Under the pieces are notes generated by a model, which was given only the letters and a program-made list of their open reading frames with translations, was not told the origin of the DNA and did not search any database. A stretch of DNA of 37,538 nucleotides, from assembly GCA_913063125.1 (NCBI GenBank), contig CAJXZM010000048.1, positions 1-37,538 of the forward strand, given 5' to 3'. The DNA is from an uncultured Gammaproteobacteria bacterium. GTDB taxonomy: Bacteria; Pseudomonadota; Gammaproteobacteria; Pseudomonadales; Ketobacteraceae. Made by a program: the position numbers and the translations under genes. Positions within the stretch are counted from its first letter, which is position 1. The number at the start of each line of letters is the position of its first letter. Below, in pieces: positions 1 to 10,700 of the stretch.

Positions 1-3000
1 CAGTTATTAAAGCGTTTAGCCAGTTTATCTCCTGAGAAACGTGAGCTTTTATTAAAACAGCTCAAACAAAAGAAGAGCAAAAGCGCTCAGCCTAAAATAG
101 ATTCTATACAGCGTTATCCGCGAGACGGTAATCGATTACCAATGTCCTATGCGCAACAACGCTTGTGGTTTTTAGAGCAGTTACAATCTGGTACTTCAAG
201 CTATAATATTTCCGCAGCGCTCAAGCTTCAAGGTAATCTTGATATTGAGGCGTTGCGTTTAGCTTTCGAAGAAATTGTTGTTCGCCATGAAGCGCTACGC
301 ACAACATTTATTGCGGAAGATGGGCAGGGGCGCCAAGTTATCATGGAGCCTCAACGTTGGGAGTTGCCAACGATAAGTCTTGAGCCTCTAGCTCCAGAAG
401 AGCAAGAAGAAGTTATAAAAACACGTTTTATAGGTGATGCACACACCTCGTTTGATCTTGTTAATGGTCCGTTATTAAGAACGCGTTTGATTCGTTTAGC
501 ACAAGACGCTTATGTATTGATTGTTACTATGCATCATATTGTTGCCGATGGCTGGTCAATGGGGGTGCTAATCAGAGAGCTTGCGGCGTTGTATGAAGCT
601 TATGCTCAAGATCAACCGTCACCTTTAGAACCGCTAAAAATCCAGTATGCTGATTTTTCTCAGTGGCAAAGGGAGTGGTTGGCTGGGGATAGGTTAAACA
701 AACAGCTTAGTTATTGGAAAGAACGTTTAGTTGATGTCCCCGTCCTGGCATTGCCCACTGATTTTTCACGTCCGCCAGTACAAACCTACGCTGGTGCGAA
801 TACTGTTTTTACAATTGATAAGGAAACAACAGCATCGTTAAACGCGTTATGTAAAGCACAGAGCGTTACCTTGTTTATGACCTTGTTAGCTTCGTTGCAA
901 GTGCTACTGCATCGTTACAGTAGTCAAGATGATATTTGTGTTGGTACGCCTATAGCAAATCGTGTACGCCCTGAATTGGAATCGTTAATAGGTTGTTTTG
1001 TTAATACGCTAGCGATACGTAATGATCTTAGCGGTAACCCAACATTTACTTCTCTGTTGTCTCAAGTACAAAAGAATTTAACCAGTGCTTATGATAATCA
1101 AGATATACCTTTTGAGCGAATAGTTGATGAGTTGGGTGTGGCTCGTGAGATGAGTCACACGCCATTGTTTCAAGTTATGTTTGTACTTCAGAATGCTGCA
1201 CCTACGGGGTCTTTAGCATTAAAGGGTGTGAATATTGAATTGATGCCAGAGGAATCGCACACTGCAAAATTTGATTTGACGTTAAATTTACGCGAAGAAA
1301 ATGGTTGTATCATAGGTGATTGGGAATATAGAACTGATTTATTTGAGCCTTTGACCATTGAGCGAATGAAAGCACATTTTGTCGAGATTATTCGTTCGGT
1401 CACTAAAGAATCCAATAAAAATATTGATGAAATTTCCCTGTTAAATCAGGAAGAAAAGCAAATGTTACTCGGCCGTTGGAATGATACGGCCAGTAAGTAT
1501 GAACGTGATTCAGACATCTCATCTGTTTTTGTTGAACAAGTAAATAAATTTGGTGAAAGTATTGCCTTACGTTTTGGCGATATTTCATTGACGTATCAGC
1601 AATTAAATAATCGAGCAAACGAAATTGCTCACGCTTTGATTAAAAAGGGTGTAGCGCCAAATCAACGGGTTGGATTGTGCGCAGAGCGCTCTGTTGAAAT
1701 GATAGCATCGATTTTAGGTATTTTAAAAGCAGGTGCTGCTTACGTTCCACTGGATCCATCTTACCCGCAAGATCGATTGCATTTCATGTTAGAGGATTCT
1801 GACGCAGATATCGTTATTGTGCATCGACACCTACGTGATCAAATGCCGATTGATGATGAACATGTGTTGCTGATAGATGCTGAATGTAGTGAAGTCCAGA
1901 ATGAACAATTATGGCCAGAGCCGAATATAACAGTCAGTGCAACTGATCCTGCATATGTAATGTACACCTCAGGTTCTACGGGTAGACCTAAAGGTATTGA
2001 GGTGGTGCAGCGCAATGTTGTGCGCTTAGTGAGAAATACTAATTTTATGACGTTGGATAGTAATATTGTATTTATGCAATATGCACCCATCTCATTTGAT
2101 GCGGCTACTTTGGAAATATGGGCTCCACTATTAAATGGAGGCAGCCTTGTTGTCGCACCTGCTGGGCAATTAAATCCAGAAGAGATTGGCAGCGTTATCC
2201 AAGAATACAATGTGAATGCAGTGTGGCTCACCGCTGCGTTATTCCATTATATTGCTGAGTACCATGTAGGCCAATTTAACGGCGTTAACCAATTACTTGC
2301 TGGGGGTGATGTACTTTCGCCTGTTCTAGTACGTAAAGTATTAGATACGATTGATGATCTCTGTTTGATTAATGGGTATGGACCGACAGAAAACACAACC
2401 TTCACCTGTTGTTACCCTATGCATGATTCCTCTCAAGTGCGACAAACTGTACCGATTGGAAAACCTATTGCCAATACATGTATTTATGTTTTGGATAATG
2501 TGTTGGCGCCAGTACCGGTAGGTGTGCCCGGAGAGTTGTATACCTCGGGTGATGGCGTAACTAATGGTTACTTAAATCGTGATGATTTAACAAAAGATGT
2601 GTTTGTAAATAACCCGTTTGATCTGGGCGATGATCCAGTAATGTATAAAACGGGTGATTTAGTTCGTTATTGCAGTGATGGTACTGTTGAGTATTTAGGC
2701 CGTATTGATCAGCAAGTTAAGATTCGCGGTTATCGAATAGAGCTTGGTGAAATCGAAGAAGCGATTGGCCAAATTAATACGACAAGAGAAGTTGTCGTTA
2801 TTGCTCGAGAAGATGTGCCCGGTGTTAAGAAATTAACCGCTTATATTGTTCCACAAGAAGGTTTTGATCCAAAAGCATCCGACTTGCGAATGGAGTTGAA
2901 GCAATCTCTTCCTGAGTACATGATTCCCTCGTTTTTTGTGATGATGGAGAACTTCCCTGTTACGGCTAACGGTAAGTTAGACCGTAAGGCCTTGCCCAAA

Positions 3001-4710
3001 CCAGATGCTGACTCTGCGACTGAAGAAGACCAGGTGTTACCGAGAAATGACAAGGAACAAGCATTAGCTGATATTTGGAGCGAGGTGCTGTCTTTAGATG
3101 TCGTTGGTGTATTTGATAACTTTTTTGAATTGGGCGGAGATTCAATTCTAAGTATCCAAATTATCAGTCGGGCAAAGTTGTCAGGGCTTCACTTGACCAC
3201 AAAACAAGTTTTTGAAAACCAAACCATTGCCGAATTGGCCGCTGTTGCTAGTGAAGTCGAAGCGCCCATACTTGCAGAGCAGGGTATGGTGATCGGGGAT
3301 GTTGCACTATCCCCGATAGAGCATTGGTTTTTTGATCATAAGTTTGTCGAAGAGAATCATTGGAATCAATCGGTGCTTCTAGATTTGAAACCTGGATTTA
3401 AACATACTGAAATTCAGATTGGTCAGGCGTTTTCTGCTGTGGCGTTACATCATGATGCTATTCGATTGAGGTTTGATCGTGGAGAAAATGGTGTTATTCG
3501 TCAGTATCATCATGATGATACTGACGGTTATGCACATTTTGCAATACACGATATAGATTTGACGCGTTGTGATGACGCTCGAATAGAACAAGAAATCACG
3601 TCTGAGGCCAATGGCGTTCAGAGTGGCTTGAATCTTAAAAAAGGTCCTCTGTTGTCTGTGGCCATTTTCAGATTGCCGAATAACCAACGAAAAATGTTAT
3701 TGGTTGTTCATCATCTAGTTGTTGATGGTGTTTCATGGCGCATTTTATTAGATGATTTAAGTACGGCATTGGCGCAAATTGCTGCAAATAAGAGTGTTAG
3801 CTTTGCACCAAAAACCACGTCGTATCAGCAATGGGTCGAAACGTTAACGACCTATACAAATGATGTATTAGTAGAACAAGAGGCTGATTATTGGCGCGCT
3901 CAAACGTCTGCCAATAAGCCGTTATTACCCATCGACAACCCTTCTGGGTCCAGAGCAGTTGTTCATACAAATGTCCATCAAGTTGTTCTTTCTAAAGAAA
4001 AAACGGCTTCGTTATTGCGAGATGTGTCCCAAGCCTATCGAACAGAAATTAATGATCTATTGCTAACCGCGCTTGGTAAAACGGTGAGTGACTGGAGTGG
4101 CCAGTCTCAAACATTGATTGATCTTGAGGGACATGGTCGTGAATCATTTAATGATCGTGTTGATTTAAGTAGAACGTTTGGTTGGTTTACCTCTGTTTAC
4201 CCTGTGCTAATTGATGTGGAGGCAGGCCTTCCATTATCATCAAATATTAAGAAGGTGAAGGAGCAATTACGAGGTATACCCAGTAAAGGCTTTGGTTTTG
4301 GAGCGTTAAAAACATTTGCGCATGATGATGTGTTAAGAAAAGATTTATCCAATGCCCCTAAAGCGGATATAGTTTTTAACTATTTGGGTCAATTTGATTC
4401 GATGTTAGAGAATAGCCCCTGGTTCGCGTTGGCCACGGAAGATAAAGGTAGCGAGCACAGTCATGATGGTGATGAATCTCATTTGCTGAGCATAAACTGT
4501 CACATTGTAGATGGTTGCTTGCAGGTTGATTGGATATATAGCAGTGATATTTATCGTGAAGAGACCATTCAGCGAATAGCTGAAAGTTATCTGCAGAACC
4601 TTACTCAGGTTATTGATCATTGTTTAAAGCATTCATCATTTGGTTATACGCCATCTGATTTTCCGTTGGCTGGATTGGGTCAGTCAGAAGTTGATCGTTT
4701 GTTCGGCTCA
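1..4710 (+). other. NRPS-1 module 1: C-A-PCP-E
   Basis: The C domain (about 1-1440) has HHIVADG at 532 and an LCL-like start (SYAQQRLWFLEQL). The A domain (about 1500-3010) has TSGSTGRPKG near 1966, FDAATLEIW at 2091 and YGPTEN near 2375. The nine pocket residues read by alignment to GrsA are D-A-L-W-L-G-G-T-F. This is close to the valine-type code DA(F/L)WIGGTF, so Val or a similar aliphatic residue is likely. The PCP phosphopantetheine serine is at 3142. The E domain (about 3300-4700) has HHLVVDGVSW at 3709, EGHGRE and a GWFTS motif, so the residue is delivered as D. Confidence 0.9.
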
Positions 4711-7700
4711 GAGCGTGCAATTGAGTCGGCTTACCCCTTGTCTCCGATGCAGGAGGGTATGTTATTCCATAGTTTATTTGATACAGGTTCGGGCGTTTAT
4801 TTTGAACAGCTTAGTGTTGAAGTTATTGGTGGCGTAGATAGAGAAATATTGCAGCGAGCATGGGCGTATGTTCTGAACAGGCACCCCGTTTTGCGAAGCG
4901 CATTTCTGTGGGATGAATTAGATGTTCCATTACAAGTGGTACACAAATCCTTTGATGCAGAGATTGGTGAATTTGATTGGTGTGATTTAGATGAGGCTAG
5001 TGTCGAGCATCGGTTAGAACTTTGGTTGGAACAGGATAGGAATCGTGGTTTTGATTTTGCAAAGCCAGGTTTGTCGCGCTTAGCGTGGATTTTTTTGCCG
5101 AACGATAAGTCCCGCTTAGTGTGGAGTTTTCATCATGTAGTATTGGACGGTTGGTCCCTACCATTGGTAATGGGGGAAGTGTTTCAAGTCTATGCCTCGT
5201 TTGCACAAGGGGTGCAGCCTCAGTTAGCACCGCCTGGTCGTTATGAGGACTTTATTGGTTGGCTAAAAGATTTTGATAAAGCCGATGCATTACAGTTTTG
5301 GAAAAACTACCTCCATGGCTTTGAGGCACCTACGCCTTTGGCGGGGAGAAAGGTCAAAACCGATAAAGAAGAATACTTTGATCGAACGTTGTCTTTTTCT
5401 GAAAAATTTACCTCAGATCTGCAAAAATTTGCACGTGATCAGCACATTACGCTTAATACTGTGGTTCAAGCTGGTTGGGGTACCTTGCTTTCTCGATATA
5501 GTGGGGAAGAAAGCGTTGTGTTTGGTACAACGGTATCTGGGCGCCCGGCTGATCTAACGGGTGTTGAGAATATCGTTGGTTTGTTTATTAATACGTTGCC
5601 ACTTCGGTTACATATATCTGATAGCACTTGCATTGGTCCGTTATTACGAACCATGCAGGATGAGCAGATCGACTTACGCCGTTTTGAGGCGACACCGCTG
5701 GTTGATATACATCACAATTCTGAAATACCTGGTGATCAGTCATTGTTTGATAGTATTTTGGTTTTTGAAAACTATCCTGTAGGTGATGCGGTTAAGAGTG
5801 GGGATCAGTTACTTGATATTGGCCATGTTACGAGTATTGAACATACCAATTTTCCTTTAACATTGATTGTTGAGCCAGCAGATTCATTAGGTTTAAAGAT
5901 TTCATATGATGCTTCATTATTTGATGAGGCTTTTATTGATCGAATGTTAGGCCATTTAGAAGTGATTATTCGGGGGGCGCTTGAGCAACCTGATGTGCCT
6001 TTATTACGTTTGCCCCTTTTAAATAATGAAGAGCTAAGCCAGACCTTAACTGAGTGGAATCCTGCAGAGGCAGATTACCCTCGAGATAAGTGTTTACATG
6101 AACTCTTTGAGGCTCAAGTAAAAGCGGCGCCAGATGCCCGCGCAATTATTTTTGGTGCAGATGAATTGTCTTATGATAGGTTAAATCGTAAAGCAAACCA
6201 GTTAGCACGGGTATTGATTGCCAAGGGTGTTCAAAGTGAAAGTTTTGTTGCTATTGCGCTAGAGCGTTCTGTTGATATGGTGGTAGCAATCTTAGCAACG
6301 CTAAAGGCAGGAGGGGCTTATGTTCCTTTAGATCCTGCTTATCCAGAAGAGCGTTTGACATTTATGTTGGAAGATACTCAGGCACCGGTATTGGTGACAA
6401 AATCTGAATATCAGTCGGTTCTTGAGCCGATTACCAATAATATCGACATGGAACTTAACACTGTGTTGATTGATCAGGACAACGTTTATGTTGAAGAGCA
6501 ATTTGATACAAATTTAGATCAGCCAATATTTGGTCATGCTCGCCGTCTTGTTTATGTAGTTTACACCTCGGGGTCTACAGGCAAACCAAAAGGCGTGGCA
6601 TGTCAGCAATTGGCCGTTAATCGACTGGTGTTGGATAGCAATTATGTCAAGATAACACCACAAGACCAGGTGGCGCATTTATCCAACGTGTCATTTGATG
6701 CGTCAACGTTTGAAATCTGGGGGGCATTGTTAAATGGTGCAACCTTGGTCGGTTTTACAAAGGACATGTTACTGACACCTGAAGAATTTGTTTCTGAGGT
6801 GGATAGGACGGGCACGAACATTATGTTCATTACCACTGCCTTGTTTAATGTTTTTGCAATTAGCTACCCGCAGGTATTTGAAAAAATCAAATACCTAATG
6901 TTTGGTGGAGAAGCTTGTGATCCTCAGCAGGTTCGAAAGATAGCAGAGAATCATAAGCCAGAGCATTTTTTACACGTCTATGGGCCTTCTGAGAATACGA
7001 CATTCTCTACGTGGTACGAGATAGAGGGCGTTCCTGAGGGGGCATTAACGGTCCCAATTGGTCGTAGTCTTTCAGGTTCCACAGCGTATATTTTGGATGC
7101 AAAAATGCAGCCGGTACCCATAGGTGTTGCGGGTGAAATTTATGTTGGTGGCGATGGCTTGGCGAATCGGTATTTGAATGATCCGGACAAAACCAGCGAA
7201 GCTTTCGTTAATAACCCTTTCAGTTGGAGTAGTGGCGATAGTGATTCAGAAAATGGAAATAGTCGCCTCTATAAAACGGGCGATTTAGCTAAATATACCG
7301 AAGCAGGGTATATCGAGATTCTAGGTCGTGCTGATGATCAAGTAAAAATCAGAGGGTTTCGTATTGAGCTGGGTGAAGTAGAAGCAAGCTTGACTCAATT
7401 AAATGATGTCATTGAAGCGGTTGTTGTTGTTCGAGAAGATGTTCCGGGCCGGAAGCAATTGGTTGCTTACGTTATTGGTGAATCAGGTCTAGACGCGGCA
7501 GAGGTGCGTAAAGAAACTGCTAAGCATCTCCCAAAACACATGATGCCGTCCTCTTTTGTTGTAATGGATGAATTTCCGTTAACACAAAATGGTAAGGTGA
7601 ATAAACGCGAATTACCCGCCCCATCGGCGGATGACCAGCCCCAGCAGGAATATGTTGCACCGAGAAATAAGAAAGAATCAGTGTTGGTAGGTATTTGGGA

Positions 7701-10700
7701 GCAAGTATTAAAGGCCGATACCGTTGGTGTTCACGATAATTTCTTTGAGTTGGGTGGAGATTCAATTCTTAGTATCCAAATCATTTCGCGAGCAAAGCGT
7801 GAGGGTCTGCATTTAACCGCCAAGCAGGTTTTTGAAAGCCAAACCATTGCTGAGTTGGCAGAGGTTGCGACGGATTTAGCCAGTGTGATTATTGCGGAGC
7901 AAGGACTTGTAGAGGGAGAATCGATACTTACGCCAATACAGCAATGGTTCTTTGATCAGCAGTTAGCAGATGCGCATCATTTTAACCAATCCGTAATGTT
8001 TGCTGTTAATTCCTCTGTTGGAAATCAACACCTTCAGGAAGCGTGGGAAGGTGTCTTGTTGCAACATGATGCGCTACGTTTGCAATATAATCGGGCTGTA
8101 ACAGGCGAGTGGACACAATGCTTCAGACCGTCAGAGCATATTGAGTCGCTTCTTGGTCAAGTTTATGAAGTAGTAGATTTATCAAAGCTACCGGAAGCCG
8201 CGCAAACAGAACAAGTAGAGGCGCTTGCTGCACAAGTTCAAGCTGAGATGAACCTGTCACGTGGTCCGTTGATAAAAGTTATTGTTTTTAACTTCTCTGG
8301 AACGAAGGCTTCTCGAATGTTTGTTGTTGTGCATCATCTTGTTATTGATGTGTTCTCATGGAGGGTTATTTTAGAAGATTTGCAAACGGCTCTTGGTCAG
8401 TGCATTGCAGGAGACTCTGTTGAATTAGGTGATAAGACCACGTCCTTCCAGCAGTGGGGGGAGACTTTGCATGGGTTTGCACAGTCGGAGCAAGTAGCGA
8501 TAGATGCTGAATATTGGCGCTCGAAGCGCTTTGTGTCGATGGCAGATATTCCGAAAGATAGTAACGGCTTAAACACTGTTGCGAGCGTTGAATCGGTTGA
8601 ACTCGCGTTAACTGCGGATGAAACCCAGCGATTGCTAACACAAGCCCCTCAATGTTATCGAACGGAAATTAACGAGTTATTACTGACAGCATTTGGGCAA
8701 ACGATTACCGAATGGGCTGATACTGAAAGTATATTGGTTGATTTGGAAGGGCATGGTCGTGAAGCAATCTCTGATAGTGTGGATATTTCAAGAACGGTAG
8801 GTTGGTTCACGTCTATTTTCCCGTTGATTCTTGACGAAATAGGTTCGTTAGAATTATCGAATCGTATTAAATCGGTTAAAGAGCAGTTACGCGCCATGCC
8901 TAAGAAAGGGCTGGGATATGGGGTGTTGCGGTATTTGTCTGATGACGTCGAGTTGAGTGATGAACTGGCGATGTTACCATCGGCACAAATGAGTTTTAAC
9001 TATCTTGGTCAGTTGGATCAGGTGTTTGATGAGGATGCATTATTAGCTCAGTCCGATGAGTCTGTGGGTGAAGAAATATCGCAAGCGAGTAATCGCGGAT
9101 ATTTACTGGAGGTCAGTGGTCGTATCCAGGGCGGCGTTTTGTTGATGACATGGCGTTATAGTACCGCCATCCATCAAGGGAAAACCATTCAAGCGTTAGC
9201 ACAATCTTATCTTGATAATTTACGTTCTGTTATTTCTCATTGTGTAGATACCAATAATGGATCTTACACACCAAGTGATTTTCCGTTAGCTAACATAACG
9301 CAACAACAACTCGATACACATGTCCCAGAAAAAATGGGAATTGAAGGAATATACCCACTGTCACCGGTTCAAGAGGGAATGTTGTTTCATACGTTGTATG
9401 AGCCTGAATCATGGGTGTACTTTGATCAAGTTGATGTCAGTCTTGGGGGTATCGTTGATGAAAACATTTTGTTTGATGCTTGGCGTCAGGTTGTTTCTCG
9501 TCACCAAATATTAAGAACTGGATTCATGTGGGATGGTGTTGCACAACCATTGCAAATTGTTCATGAAAAGATCGAATTGTCGATTACCAAATATGATTGG
9601 AGTGATGTTTCTGCAGTTGAGGCTAAGCAAAAGTTAGAGCGTTATTTAATTGATGATCGTAACCTAGGATTTAATTTCCGACAGGCAGGTATATTGCGTT
9701 TAACGTGGATTCGTATGCCTGAACAGCGTTTTCAATTGATATGGAGTTTCCATCACATCCTGTTAGATGGTTGGTCTATGCCTGTTGTCTTCGGGGAGAT
9801 TTTTGCGATATATGAAGCATTATCTCAAGGACAAACCTTAGATATATCACCTGCGCCTAAATACCAGAGTTTTATCGAGTGGCAACAAAATCTTGATACG
9901 GCTGAAAGCAAACGATTCTGGACGGAATATCTAAAAGATTTTAGTGCGCCAACGCCGATCCCTGTTCGAAATTCAGCCGCCATTGCGAATCAAAAGGTTA
10001 TTGATAGTGAGGGTGGTGCAGATCGATATTGCGAAATGGAAATTTCCGTGTTGGGTTCCAAACTTGATACGTTACAGAAATTGGCCAAGCAACACCGATT
10101 AACGTTGAACCATATCTTGCAGGGTGTGTGGGGTATTTTGCTAAACCGTTACAGTGGCGAAGATTCTGTGTTGTTTGGTACTACAGTCTCGGGTCGCCCA
10201 GCCGAGCTTTCCGGCATAGAACAGATGGTAGGCTGTTTTATTAATACCTTACCTATGCGGATTTTGATCGATAATGACGAACCTTTTATTGACTGGCTGC
10301 AAGCCATTCAAGAGAAGCAGGTAGAAATAAAGCATTTTGAATCTAGTTCGCTAGTGGATGTTCAACGATGTAGTCAGGTGCCAAGTAAAGAGGCATTGTT
10401 TGAATCTATCTTGGTGTTCGAAAACTACCCGATTGATGAGTCTCTAGAGGATTCACAAGCATCGATGGAAATTGGTTCAGTAGAGGCATTCCAGCAAACC
10501 AATTTTCCATTGACCTTTATATGTATTCCAGGGAAAGAGCTTATCCTTCGCTTTTCCTATGACAGCTACTTGTTTGAACATAAAACGATTAATCGTATGT
10601 TACAACACGTCGATACCTTGTTGTCAGCGATAGCAGATGATGCGGATACACTTGTTGGTGAGCTACCATTAATCACTGAACAAGAGCAGCAGCAAGTGAC

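Noticed and set aside
142-144. ATG at 142 as the start of NRPS-1
   Set aside because: The frame is open and coding from base 1, with a C-domain linker before it, and the ATG is inside the first C-domain motif (MSYAQQRLWF).
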